Assembly: GCF_000002515.2 (NCBI RefSeq) | Contig: NC_006041.1 | Location: 2,108,001 to 2,172,000 of the forward strand | From: Kluyveromyces lactis | Taxonomy: Eukaryota > Ascomycota > Saccharomycetes > Saccharomycetales > Saccharomycetaceae | DNA: 64,000 nt | Direction: 5' to 3' | Part shown: piece after piece, positions 1 to 10,264 of the stretch | Position numbering within the stretch: the first letter of the stretch is position 1 | Layout of the letters: each line of letters begins with the position of its first letter | Notes under the pieces: model-generated | Seen by the model: the letters and a program-made list of their open reading frames with translations, nothing else | Databases searched by the model: none | What the model was told of the DNA's origin: nothing | Made by a program: the position numbers and the translations under genes

Positions 1-58
1 CGCATTGTTTCCCTTTTATTTTCATTTTTGTTTTTGAATTATATTGCAAGTGATTAGC

Positions 59-3000
59 ATGTCATCACAGGAGTCTCGATTAGACAGACAGGTTATCTTG
101 TTAGAAACTGGGTCCACGCAAGTGGTACGGAATATGGCTGCTGACCAATTAGGAGATTTAGCCAAACAACATCCAGAACAAACACTCCCATTGTTATCGC
201 GGGTTTACCCTTATCTATTGAGTAAACAGTGGGAAACTAGAGTGACAGCTGCTAGAGCAGTTGGAGGAATAGTGTCACATGCACCGCTGTGGGATCCCAA
301 TGCGGATGACGAGGAAAGTAAAAATCCCCAGACGCAGCAGCCATTGGGTCCAGAGTCTGCCAAAGTTAAAATTGAAGAGGAGATGAAGGTAAAATTGGAG
401 GAATTGTCACATACAGATGAATGGAATGAACTGCAGGACGACACGCATTATTTTACTTTGAACAGTTGGAAGATTAGTGAGCTGCTGAAGTCTGGGAAGA
501 GTCTACTAGCAGCCAGTGCAAATGATTATGAATCGAAAGCTCTTAATATCAATAATAATGGGTCTGCAGATATCGAACAGGATGACGCTAACAATGTCAA
601 ACATCTGAAGAAAGAGGATTCGTTTGCCGATCTGAAAAAGGAAAATAGTACGGATTCGCTTGCAGATGAGGATACGGTAAATGAAACGAAAGAATCGAAG
701 AGATCAGCAAGAATGCTGGCCATGGCAAGAAGAAAGAAAAAGATTCAAGCTAAAACGGTAAACAAAAAACCTGTAGATTTGTCACAGTCTAGTGCCACAC
801 GTAATATGATACCCAATAAAGAGGATCTGAGTGATTCTCCAACTCCGGTACCAATGACTTTAACGAACCCTAAACTTGAAATCACAGAACAATCCGATGA
901 GAAGAGATTAATGGTCGAATCAATGGTGCAACCTATCTTGGAAAAACATGAAAAGATTAGGGGGTTCGTCTGGCAATTCCAAGGAATTTATGAACTCCTA
1001 TTAGATAATCTTATGAACGAACAGTGGGAAATAAGACACGGTGCAGCATTAGGTTTACGTGAACTTATGAAGAAGCATGCTCCCTCAGTTGGAAGACTAA
1101 GTGGTAAGTCCAAACAAGACAACGATTCTCGTAATTACTGTAGCTTGGAAGACTTAGCTACTCGTCTCCTAACAATTTTTGCATTGGATAGATTCAGCGA
1201 TTTTGTTAACGATACCGCCGTGGCACCGGTCAGAGAATCTGCGGCCCAAACACTCGCAACATTATTGATACATTTAGACGACGAAATTGCATTGAAAGTT
1301 TTCCAAAAGTTGGAGCAATTGGTACTTCAGGATCCTGGACTTACAGGATCTCCAAACAAAATATGGCAAGCTACCCATGGTGGATTGTTGGGTATTAGAT
1401 ACTTTGTATCGATCAAGACGGATTTCTTGTTCAAACACAACTTACTTAACAATGTGGTAAACATCGTTCTTTACGGACTCAAAGAAAGCGACGATGACGT
1501 ACAAAGTGTCTCTGCTGCTATACTTTCACCAATAACAGATGATTTTGTAAAGTTACAAACTGACACCATTGATTTAGTGCTAACTACAGTATGGAACTCG
1601 TTGACACATTTGGATGATGATTTATCATCAAGTGTCTCTTCAGTAATGGATCTTTTGGCAAAACTATGCAAACATGAACAAGTACTCGCTGTATTAAAGC
1701 AAAAAAGTATCGACTCACCATCTGAATGGTCCTTCAAATCCCTTGTTCCTCAACTATATCCCTTCTTGAGACATTCTATCACAATGGTACGAAAGTCCGT
1801 TCTCAATTTACTATCAGCTTTCTTGTCTCTTAACGACAGTGCCACCAAAAATTGGATAAACGGCAAACTGTTCAAATTGATATACCAGAACATTTTATTG
1901 GAACAAAATGTGGAAGTGTTGGATCTATCTTGTAAACTTTATGCCGCAATGTTAAACGGTTACGTTAATAGCAAAGGACAGGAAAAAAGCATTGATTTTG
2001 TATTCAGCAAATATCTCACATCAATTTTGCATTTATTAATAACACCAATCGGAGAGCAAGGAAAAAATTATGCAATGGACATTCAGCATATTACCAAACC
2101 ATCTTCGAGTTATTTGATAAACCTTGAGCGTAAGCGCTCTAATGCCACAGCTAACAGCAGCAATGTAACCGCCACTTATAGCCATCGCGTGAATATTGAT
2201 TCACCAATGTTGGCTGGTGACGTGACATTAATTGGGCTAGACATAATATACAATACAAGAGTAAAGGCTGCGAAAACTTTGGGTTTAACCTTATCGTTTT
2301 TCCAAGAATCCACCCTTAGATCTTTCTTTGAGAATGTCTTAGCAAGTTGTCTTGATTTACCATACTCTACCCCAAGAATGTTGGTAGCTATAGTTCTATC
2401 ATCGTTTTGCACGAATTGGAAAGAGAATCAACAGCATAATCCGGTACCCGCTTTCATGTCTACACTATTTAGCTCTACTTTCCTAGGGTTTTTGACGGGC
2501 GCGACTACACTTCCAGTTTTTCGTGAACTAACACCAATTTTAAAAGCATTACGCACTCAGTGTCAGAGTTTGATGACAACATTTGTCGATGTAGGAATGT
2601 TGCCTCCTCAAAGAGTTCCCGCAATCGCGATTATAGTTAAGGGCGAGCCAGAAGCTGGTCCCGAGGCCTTTTCAATCCAAACTGCCGAGAAAGTACAGAC
2701 AGAGTTTTATGCCAAATTGTTCTCACTCCTACCAAATGCTCAGAAGATTTTGGCTCAAAAACCGTTAGAAGACGCACGCTATCGCGTTTCCTTGGCCATA
2801 GAATCGGCAAAAGAGTCAGAAAGGGAAAGGCAACTAGAGGTTTTGTCAAGTTACGCGTCTGCAGTTATGTTGATAGATGGTTTACCAAACAAGTTGAATC
2901 CTTTAATTCGTTCTTTGATGGACAACGTTAAATCTGAAAAACATACCATTTTACAACAAACATCAGGGGATAGCATTGTTAATTTAATCAGTGAATTAGT

Positions 3001-5680
3001 ATCCGCTCAGAAACACAACGTTGCGAATAAGATTGTTAAAAATTTGTGTGGATTTATATGCGTTGATACATCAGAAGTCCCTGAGTTCGATGGTACCAAC
3101 ACAACTGTCATAACTACTTTAGTAAAAGAGGCAGCTAGTTTGTCATTACAAGAAGACTCTGAAATGAAAAAGATGACCGAGTCTGCTCGAATCAAGCGAA
3201 AAGGTGGTATGCATACTTTGATGAAACTTTTGATTAAATTCCAAGAAAAAACCTTGGAGGTAGTTCCACAATTGAAAAAGTCTCTATTCGAACCACTTGA
3301 AAAGATTGATATCTTATCTTCTAACGGAGATGAAACTACTTTCAAAAAGACTGGCCAAGAAATCGTGGACGCCTTCGGAATCATTAGGGCCTTGTTCACA
3401 TACATGCCAGAAAGTGTTCAAGATGAGGAAGTGCTTTCTAGACTTCCTGTTTTCAGAGATTTCTTGAGATCAAATGTTTCGGTAATACGATACTCAGCAG
3501 CCAGAACTTTATCAGAACTAGCATGTCATAAGCCTGTAGTCCTTATGTCATATGTCATTACTGATATTCTACCTATGCTCAACAATGCTGGCTCCGTCAC
3601 AGACAGGCAAGGTGTTGTTGAACTATTGTACCACCTTTCTATTCAATTGGAAAGTGACATTTTACCTTACGTCGTTTTCTTGATTGTTCCGCTATTAGGG
3701 AGGATGAGTGACTCTAATGAAGATATTCGTAAGTTAGCAACTACTACCTTCGCCTCGATCATCAAATTAGTGCCATTGGAAGCTGGTATTGCAGCCCCTG
3801 TTGGTTTATCCGAGGAGCTATTAAGAGGTAGAGAAAAAGAAAGAGATTTCATTCAGCAAATGATGGATCCATCCAAAGCCAAACCATTTAAACTTCCAGT
3901 GGCGATCAAGGCAACTTTGAGGAAATATCAACAAGATGGTGTCAATTGGTTAGCATTCTTAAACAAGTATCATTTGCATGGTATTTTATGTGATGACATG
4001 GGTTTAGGTAAGACTTTACAAACAATTTGCATCATTGCTAGTGACCAATATTTGAGATCAGAAGACTACAAAAAGACACAGTCGGAAAAAACACGTCCCC
4101 TTCCATCCTTAATCATTTGCCCTCCTTCTTTGACAGGACATTGGGAACAAGAATTTCAACAGTACTCACCTACACTAAATGTTCTCGTTTATGCAGGTGG
4201 ACCTTCGGTAAGATATCCTTTACAGGGACAAGTTCCAACAGCTGATATCGTTGTTACTTCATATGATGTTGCTAGAAATGACGTGGACTTTCTCAAAAAA
4301 TATGACTATAATTACTGTGTATTAGATGAAGGTCATATCATTAAGAATTCTCAATCAAAATTGGCAAAGGCAGTGAAGCTAATCAATTCCAATCATAGAT
4401 TAGTTTTGACGGGTACTCCTATCCAGAATAATGTAGTTGAATTATGGTCATTATTTGACTTTTTGATGCCTGGCTTCTTAGGTACAGAAAAGATGTTCCA
4501 AGAAAGATTTGCAAAACCAATTGCCAGTTCGAGAAATAGTAAAACATCGTCAAAGGAACAGGAAGCTGGTGCTTTGGCATTAGAAGCTTTGCATAAACAG
4601 GTACTACCATTCATGCTCAGAAGATTGAAGGAAGAAGTGTTGTCTGATCTTCCACCAAAGATCATTCAAGATTATTACTGTGAACTAAGTGATTTGCAGA
4701 AACAATTGTACAATGACTTCGTCAAGAAACAGAAGAACGTGGTAGAAAAAGACATCGAAAATACTGCTGAAGTCGAAAATAAACAACATATTTTCCAGGC
4801 TCTCCAATATATGAGAAAGCTATGTAACCATCCGTCATTGGTTTTGAATTCTTCGCATCCTCAATTCCAACAAGTTCAAAGCTACCTTTCTCAGACTGGA
4901 ATGGATCTCCACGACATAGGACACGCTCCTAAATTAGAAGCTCTAAAGACTTTGTTACTAGAATGTGGTATTGGCATCCAGGACGTTGAAAAGAAGTCCA
5001 ACAAAAATCCCTCCATTGATAACGTCATTAGTCAACATCGTGTTTTAATTTTCTGTCAGTTAAAGGATATGTTAGACATGGTAGAAAACGATTTGTTAAA
5101 AAAGCACTTACCGTCAGTAACTTTTATGCGTTTAGATGGTAGCGTCGACTCCAGAGATAGACAAAAGGTGGTTCGTAAGTTCAACGAGGATCCATCTATC
5201 GATTGTCTACTATTAACCACTAAAGTCGGTGGGTTAGGGTTGAATCTAACTGGTGCAGATACTGTCATTTTTGTCGAACACGATTGGAACCCAATGAATG
5301 ATCTACAGGCAATGGACCGTGCACATAGATTGGGTCAAAAGAAAGTCGTCAATGTCTATAGAATAATCACTAAGGGCACTTTGGAAGAGAAAATCATGGG
5401 TCTACAAAAATTCAAAATGAATATTGCATCTACCATCGTCAATCAACAAAATGCAGGCTTAGGATCAATGAACACACATCAATTGTTAGACTTGTTCGAT
5501 GCTGACAATATCCCTTCACAAGAGAAGGTTGAGAAGAAAAAAACTGTTGAAGACGTCGCTAACGAGAGCGGCTTAACAGGTAAAGCCAAGGAAGCCGTTG
5601 GTGAACTAAAAGAATTATGGGATTCTTCTCAATACGAAGAAGAATACAACTTAGACAACTTTATAAAGACTTTACGATAG
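59..5680 (+). CDS. MOT1: Mot1, Snf2-family ATPase that removes TBP from DNA
   Basis: Encodes 1873 aa, close to S. cerevisiae Mot1 (1867). Mot1 binds TATA-binding protein through N-terminal HEAT repeats and uses a C-terminal Snf2 ATPase to strip TBP from promoters. The start of the protein (SRLDRQVILLETGSTQVV) matches the yeast family. The helicase part begins near residue 1290, with Walker A DDMGLGKT at about 1312-1319, DEGH at 1423-1426, and later the VGGLGLNLTGAD and DRAHRLGQ helicase motifs. A conserved basic, lysine-rich stretch sits near residue 225. I start at the ATG at 59; an in-frame TTG lies 15 nt upstream. Only 58 bp of promoter lie in the window. Identification is very secure. Confidence 0.97.
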   Translation: MSSQESRLDRQVILLETGSTQVVRNMAADQLGDLAKQHPEQTLPLLSRVYPYLLSKQWETRVTAARAVGGIVSHAPLWDPNADDEESKNPQTQQPLGPESAKVKIEEEMKVKLEELSHTDEWNELQDDTHYFTLNSWKISELLKSGKSLLAASANDYESKALNINNNGSADIEQDDANNVKHLKKEDSFADLKKENSTDSLADEDTVNETKESKRSARMLAMARRKKKIQAKTVNKKPVDLSQSSATRNMIPNKEDLSDSPTPVPMTLTNPKLEITEQSDEKRLMVESMVQPILEKHEKIRGFVWQFQGIYELLLDNLMNEQWEIRHGAALGLRELMKKHAPSVGRLSGKSKQDNDSRNYCSLEDLATRLLTIFALDRFSDFVNDTAVAPVRESAAQTLATLLIHLDDEIALKVFQKLEQLVLQDPGLTGSPNKIWQATHGGLLGIRYFVSIKTDFLFKHNLLNNVVNIVLYGLKESDDDVQSVSAAILSPITDDFVKLQTDTIDLVLTTVWNSLTHLDDDLSSSVSSVMDLLAKLCKHEQVLAVLKQKSIDSPSEWSFKSLVPQLYPFLRHSITMVRKSVLNLLSAFLSLNDSATKNWINGKLFKLIYQNILLEQNVEVLDLSCKLYAAMLNGYVNSKGQEKSIDFVFSKYLTSILHLLITPIGEQGKNYAMDIQHITKPSSSYLINLERKRSNATANSSNVTATYSHRVNIDSPMLAGDVTLIGLDIIYNTRVKAAKTLGLTLSFFQESTLRSFFENVLASCLDLPYSTPRMLVAIVLSSFCTNWKENQQHNPVPAFMSTLFSSTFLGFLTGATTLPVFRELTPILKALRTQCQSLMTTFVDVGMLPPQRVPAIAIIVKGEPEAGPEAFSIQTAEKVQTEFYAKLFSLLPNAQKILAQKPLEDARYRVSLAIESAKESERERQLEVLSSYASAVMLIDGLPNKLNPLIRSLMDNVKSEKHTILQQTSGDSIVNLISELVSAQKHNVANKIVKNLCGFICVDTSEVPEFDGTNTTVITTLVKEAASLSLQEDSEMKKMTESARIKRKGGMHTLMKLLIKFQEKTLEVVPQLKKSLFEPLEKIDILSSNGDETTFKKTGQEIVDAFGIIRALFTYMPESVQDEEVLSRLPVFRDFLRSNVSVIRYSAARTLSELACHKPVVLMSYVITDILPMLNNAGSVTDRQGVVELLYHLSIQLESDILPYVVFLIVPLLGRMSDSNEDIRKLATTTFASIIKLVPLEAGIAAPVGLSEELLRGREKERDFIQQMMDPSKAKPFKLPVAIKATLRKYQQDGVNWLAFLNKYHLHGILCDDMGLGKTLQTICIIASDQYLRSEDYKKTQSEKTRPLPSLIICPPSLTGHWEQEFQQYSPTLNVLVYAGGPSVRYPLQGQVPTADIVVTSYDVARNDVDFLKKYDYNYCVLDEGHIIKNSQSKLAKAVKLINSNHRLVLTGTPIQNNVVELWSLFDFLMPGFLGTEKMFQERFAKPIASSRNSKTSSKEQEAGALALEALHKQVLPFMLRRLKEEVLSDLPPKIIQDYYCELSDLQKQLYNDFVKKQKNVVEKDIENTAEVENKQHIFQALQYMRKLCNHPSLVLNSSHPQFQQVQSYLSQTGMDLHDIGHAPKLEALKTLLLECGIGIQDVEKKSNKNPSIDNVISQHRVLIFCQLKDMLDMVENDLLKKHLPSVTFMRLDGSVDSRDRQKVVRKFNEDPSIDCLLLTTKVGGLGLNLTGADTVIFVEHDWNPMNDLQAMDRAHRLGQKKVVNVYRIITKGTLEEKIMGLQKFKMNIASTIVNQQNAGLGSMNTHQLLDLFDADNIPSQEKVEKKKTVEDVANESGLTGKAKEAVGELKELWDSSQYEEEYNLDNFIKTLR

Positions 5681-5962
5681 ATATTTAGTATTCAGTTCTG
5701 CATATGTAATGTATAAACTTACTTCTAGTTTTACCATTTGGCAAGTCTTCGCATTCTTATATCAACCCAATTATATGCATATCCTTCGATTTTTTGCATT
5801 TTTGGATTCAAAAAGGAAATAAAGAAATCAGTGAAATGCGAAGGGAACCAACAAACTGCAGATAATTTCAATTCGAATACATAATACAGAAATAGCACTG
5901 TTGCTTTATAAAATATCATTTCTTAAGCGACCAACTATAACATTATACACGATAATCAAATT

Positions 5963-6244
5963 ATGGAATCAGTGATTGAAGAGAGGAAAAAACGTTTACT
6001 TCAGCTACGACAACAATACACGGAAGAGAAACAGGAAACAGACAGTTTAACTGTAAATAAAGAAAAGAAGAACATTGAGGGAATACAGGATATTCCAGCC
6101 GAAGGCGTATCAAGCGAAGAAAGACTCGATAGGGACTTAGAAGAACTCAAAAAAAGAACTGATCACTCAATTAAACTATTGCTAAGAGAAAGGATATTGA
6201 AAGAGGCTATTGAAGAGCCTGCAGTTAATAATGATGAATCTTAA
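5963..6244 (+). CDS. Small Cwf18/CCDC12-like pre-mRNA splicing protein
   Basis: A 93-aa highly charged, mostly helical protein with an ATG start. The N-terminus (ERKKRLLQLRQQY, residues 7-19) and the C-terminal block (LDRDLEELKKRTDHSIKLLL, then RERI) resemble the two conserved segments of the cwf18/CCDC12 family, a component of activated spliceosomes (NineTeen-complex associated) in fission yeast and human. The C-terminal pattern of a leucine/acidic helix followed by RT and then RER is the strongest match. It lies 282 bp downstream of MOT1 in the same direction. As far as I recall S. cerevisiae has no annotated equivalent here. The assignment rests on motif recognition only; it could be an unrelated coiled-coil protein. 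Confidence 0.62.
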   Translation: MESVIEERKKRLLQLRQQYTEEKQETDSLTVNKEKKNIEGIQDIPAEGVSSEERLDRDLEELKKRTDHSIKLLLRERILKEAIEEPAVNNDES

Positions 6245-6374
6245 TCTAAATAAATAAAATACTCATGATAATGGCGAGCATAATAGCCACACATTATCAT
6301 GTGGTTACAGATACTCTAAAGTATGACATAGTAACGGTAGAAAATAAAATGGAATCTATAAATCTGAAAAGCAG

Positions 6375-7202
6375 TTAATTAAGAAAGGCTTCGTAGACAT
6401 AAAGGAAGCCAAAGATAAAGAAGGAAAGTGCCCCTCCCAATGTCACAGTTCTCATACTAATTTTGGATGCTAATAGCTTACCGCCGATAACTGCGACACC
6501 GGTACAAATAGCATGGCCAATGCACGCTCCTAGCATCACATATGTGAAATTACTACCTGAGGCCATGGCTATAGTAGAGATTTGGGAACGATCACCAAAC
6601 TCTCCGAGAAAAACCATTGTAAATATTTGAATCCAAGTTCCAGAAATATATCTTGACGTGAAGTCTTTAAATTTGGTGAAAACCCCGTTTGTTTTTTCTT
6701 TGGCGTATTTGTTGCTATCCTTAACGGTACCTTCCTCAGATTCATGTAGAGTGTGATTTATATCTTGAATTGCAATTTCTTCTTCAACTTCTGCTAGCTC
6801 TTCTTCAATGCCTGCGTTCTTAGGCATCTCTAACCCTTCTAAGACAAGTTTGTAACCGAATACTAGGAACAAAATTCCAGCAGCAAATAAAGTATACTTG
6901 TATGGGATCAAAGTTGTAAAGGTACGGCCGATTAGACCACCTAATATAGTCATTATCACCAATGATGCTGTAGATGCACTAAAAACCAAAAGCCTATCAT
7001 GACGCATAGCCATTAATGCAGCTATAAGAAATGTTTTGTCCCCAATTTCAGATACACCTATCATGGAAATAGCTAGAAGGAAAGCCGTTACCGGTTCTTC
7101 AGATGAACCATAATCTTGGTTGTTTTCATCAACTGGTTCAATTGCTGTCACTGCACAAAGAAACAGAGCAAAGCTTAAAATCGTTCTCACACTAGATCTC
7201 AT
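6375..7202 (-). CDS. GDT1: Gdt1, Golgi Ca2+/Mn2+ transporter (UPF0016 / TMEM165 family)
   Basis: A 275-aa membrane protein with an N-terminal signal-like hydrophobic segment (residues 7-20). It has the two family signatures E-x-G-D-[KR]-[ST]: EIGDKT at 52-57 and EFGDRS at 201-206. Each opens a cluster of three membrane spans, separated by an acidic cytosolic loop (about 131-170). Family members move Ca2+ and Mn2+ into the Golgi in exchange for protons, supporting glycosylation and calcium tolerance. Its neighbour PCH2 is also its neighbour in S. cerevisiae (YBR187W and YBR186W), which supports the call. Confidence 0.95.
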   Translation of the reverse strand: MRSSVRTILSFALFLCAVTAIEPVDENNQDYGSSEEPVTAFLLAISMIGVSEIGDKTFLIAALMAMRHDRLLVFSASTASLVIMTILGGLIGRTFTTLIPYKYTLFAAGILFLVFGYKLVLEGLEMPKNAGIEEELAEVEEEIAIQDINHTLHESEEGTVKDSNKYAKEKTNGVFTKFKDFTSRYISGTWIQIFTMVFLGEFGDRSQISTIAMASGSNFTYVMLGACIGHAICTGVAVIGGKLLASKISMRTVTLGGALSFFIFGFLYVYEAFLN

Positions 7203-7720
7203 ATCCTGCTTGTCCTGTGCTATGGCTTAATTTTAAGAGCTTATCTTCTTTCTTCAGTGAAGGTCGTTTTCATCCGCTGCCGTTTTCCTAACCGTGCATT
7301 TACATAGATATTTATATATATTAACTATGTTTATCCATGATCAGGTTAGTGATGACACTAGCTTTTTTTTTTTTCTTTTCGTATGCGTGAGTGCTGCACT
7401 CAATTGTAATTAGGAAAATCACGATTCCCGCAATAAAGTGGCTTGGGTCTGGACCATTTTAACTTCTCAAACGTCCTTCGGAGGCATTTAAAATGAAATA
7501 TAAACATTGATTTGATGATGAGCACATATTAGGGTGGTGTTGTTATGAAGGGCCAAAACAGACCGACTTTTTCTTAGTCGGAAATACAAAGAGGGAAGGC
7601 CGAAAAGGGTTTGGCCCATGGAGAAGAGAGCTGCAAGGATGTGCATCACGGTTTGGGCACTTTTCGAGGTCTTAGTTCATACATTTCCTTCGTTCAGTTT
7701 CAACCTTTTTTTTAAGGGTC
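7203..7720. other. GDT1 upstream / PCH2 downstream interval
   Basis: This 518-bp gap holds the GDT1 promoter and the PCH2 3' flank. It contains a short perfect hairpin (arms CCGACT 7563-7568 and AGTCGG 7576-7581, 7-nt loop) inside a G-rich stretch. I see no ORF with coding character and no known RNA gene. Confidence 0.5.
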
Positions 7721-9484
7721 TTATGAGAAATGCTCGGTGGGCGTATTAAGTTGACGGTGATGTTTTCTAAGAGTGGCATTTAGTGCAAGAAGGTATTGTG
7801 TCAGTGGAATAGGTACATCCGTGAAGTTTTCTGATAGGCAGCTCAAAGGTACCTTTGAAAGGGTTCTTCCACTTATCTTACAAGCCTATTCAAAATAATA
7901 CCAATTAAGGGGAGTAAAATGTTAGTACATCCGTTCAGTGCTCTTTTGTTCCAGTGGGAACATATTGTTGGAAGGTACGACACATACATTGGAGAAAACT
8001 GCCAATTTCTTTATGATAGTTTCCATTTCAAATTCGTTCTCATCCGGAAATATGATTTCAGAATTAATCATTTCTTGCGTTATATTTGTTAGGATTTGCT
8101 GGCACACCGTTACAGAAGGGAATCCCACATAAAAAGAGACGTCTAGCCTATCTAAAAACGCTGGATCTATATTTTCTCTCAAATTTGACGTGCATAATAA
8201 GATGAAGTTGGGATACTTTTTTAGATTATCTAAATGCGTCATCAAGCAGTTGAGAACCCGTACAGAATCTGTCGTCTCGTTTGTATTCAACAATTGATGC
8301 CTTGAAATAGCTAAGGATTCCACCTCGTCGAATAGTAAACAAACGAATTTTTTGGACGCTTGTTCATGCTTTAATAGCCGTTCTATATCGTTAAAGATAC
8401 CATCCAAATTTTTGGTTGACTCGCCGAACCACCTTGAAAATATTTGAGAACACGACACTTCCACAAGGATTCCAGAATGGCCACTATCGAACAAATTACA
8501 ATTCCGTAAAGCAAGTTTTTGGCAAAATGATTTGCATAATGTAGTCTTACCAGTTCCCGGCGGTCCATGTAACAAGAATAAGTTATTCTTACGGATTTTC
8601 GTTTTACATTTTTCTAATAGGTGGCTTAGCTTGAGCGATGAAATACCATGCGAGTACATCTTTTCCTTTAAATTGGAGTCATAATGAAGCATTTCCCATT
8701 GTTTGTCAAATTTAACTGAAGGTAATAATGTTACCTTCACTTCTTTCAAATGTTTTAGCGTAAGGGGCAATCTAGTATGTACAGTTTCGAATAATGTACT
8801 ATCACTGTTATTGCCTGAATCAGATAAGCCAATGTTATCAAATTCTTGACTTATACATGAATCAAGGTTTCCCTGTTTATCTTCAATATTGATATAGAAA
8901 TTCATTTCATACGACAGGCTCTTCATTCTGCATTGCTCTGATAATTTTAAATCTTTGAGAAACTTTGTTTGCTCACTTTCCCTATTCGATAGAATCCCGT
9001 CTATCATATCTTTTAAACCCTTTCCATCCTTCAGCTCTAGCAAAGCGCCTACTGGACTATTCTCGATTATCTCTAAATCAACATCTTTGACGTAAGAAGA
9101 TAGAATTGTCTCTTCCTCGAATTGCGTCACACTCGGCAATCTTATGATAGTGTCCTTAGGTCCAGGAACCATGTGCTTTTCCAATAGCTGGTGCCAAACT
9201 ACTTTAAGAAATGCTTTTGGGAAGTCCGTCCCATGGTTGTTCACTCGTAGAAGATCCAAATCTTGTACGATCGATGATCTTAATTTCTTGGTAATTTCCA
9301 AGAGCGATTGACCATCAGAACTATGATAACCTATCTTTTCTTTCAATTTAGCTTCCAATGCATTCTGGATTACCATTATAAAGCTTCTTGCAACTGCTTT
9401 CGATCCATCTTCTTCATCTATTAGATCTTCTAACCATCCAATGCACTCTGCGTTCATTTCACAATCAACAAAGATCCTTACCAT
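7721..9484 (-). CDS. PCH2: Pch2, meiotic checkpoint AAA+ ATPase (two exons)
   Basis: Two exons: 9484-7988 (499 codons) and 7885-7721 (54 codons plus stop), giving 553 aa against 564 in S. cerevisiae. Pch2/TRIP13 remodels HORMA proteins such as Hop1 on meiotic chromosomes. Walker A GPPGTGKT is at residues 307-314 and Walker B VCLLFDEVES at 381-390; a sensor/arginine region DPAFLDRLD follows. Exon 1 alone lacks the conserved C-terminal tail. Splicing supplies ACKISGRTLSKVPLS, which matches the LSGRxLRKLP block that ends Pch2/TRIP13 proteins. Without splicing the frame runs on for 21 unrelated residues to a stop at 7922. S. cerevisiae PCH2 also has an intron near its 3' end. Confidence 0.93.
7886..7987 (-). 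other. PCH2 3' spliceosomal intron (102 nt)
   Basis: Read on the minus strand, the intron starts with GTATGT (7987-7982), has a perfect TACTAAC branch site (7927-7921), and ends at TAG (7888-7886), 34 nt after the branch box. Codon phase is 0 on both sides. Joining the exons restores the conserved Pch2 C-terminal motif, which is the main evidence that the junction is right. Confidence 0.9.
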
Positions 9485-9633
9485 TCCGATTAGTGAGTGG
9501 GTTCCATAAGCTCGTTGTGTCTGTTTCTGAGTTATTGAACGAAGACCATTTACTGTAAATCTTTCTACTATATTATATATTTTTACATTAACTCTTTTTT
9601 ATATAACTTGTAAAATGGAGTTAAAAGGAAATT

Positions 9634-9643
9634 TAGCCGCTGA
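9634..9643 (+). promoter_or_regulatory. URS1-like (Ume6) site upstream of PCH2
   Basis: TAGCCGCTGA matches the early-meiotic URS1 consensus TAGCCGCCGA at 9 of 10 positions and lies about 150 bp upstream of the PCH2 start. Ume6-URS1 control is the usual mechanism for early meiotic genes. The motif is seen; its use here is inferred. Confidence 0.5.
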
Positions 9644-10098
9644 TGCCTTCGCTAAAATATTTAACTGCTCAATTAGCCTTCTCAGTATGTAGATGTGACA
9701 GCAAGATAAAATACTCTTTTGATACGTTGTGACTTTCTACCGTTCTTCGCAATGCCTGCAGAAGTTTAATATCTCTTTGCCTTGGTTTGTTAAGGTATGA
9801 TGAACAGACAAGTAATTTTAATTTTGTCGAAAAGAATGAAAAATATAATAATTTTCAAAACACGAACAAAACAAGTAATGTTGGAGATTTCCCAGCGCAT
9901 CGAATTTCCCAATAGGGAAATTATCAAAGCAGCATTTTCATGCCACTGAATCGCTAATCCATCTAGGTGAATGATTTCTAACGACAGATTTAGGTAATCC
10001 ACTGATAAAGAATGAGAGTATTATATTCCTTTCATTTTTCTTTAGGAATCACAAAGCGACTGATTATTGGCAACCCCATATCTTTTAGGCATCTCCCC

Positions 10099-10108
10099 TT
10101 CGTGCTGA
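10099..10108 (+). promoter_or_regulatory. Ace1/Amt1-type copper-response motif
   Basis: TTCGTGCTGA fits the fungal copper-sensor consensus HTHNNGCTGD. It sits about 157 bp upstream of the metallothionein-like ORF, where a copper-inducible element would be expected. It is a single short motif and could be chance. Confidence 0.35.
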
Positions 10109-10264
10109 TCTGTAAATTGAAGGTTTATCAACACCTGTGTATATATAAGAACTGAGTCGGTGCATATTTCATTCATTTCCCTTGCAATGTTGTAGCGAAG
10201 CAGTCGTTCTGAAAATACTTGTGTTTAATAACATCAAACAATAATTAAGATAAAGCAATAACCA

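Larger units (their letters stand above)
9485..10264. other. Divergent promoter region of PCH2 and the metallothionein-like gene
   Basis: A 780-bp gap between divergent genes. It holds the URS1-like and Ace1-like motifs listed separately and a TATA-like TATATATAAG just before 10150, about 115 bp upstream of the metallothionein-like ATG. ORFs here lack coding character. Confidence 0.5.

Noticed and set aside
7922-7987. Unspliced read-through tail of PCH2
   Set aside because: It holds the intron's GTATGT and TACTAAC, and the spliced tail matches the family's C-terminus.
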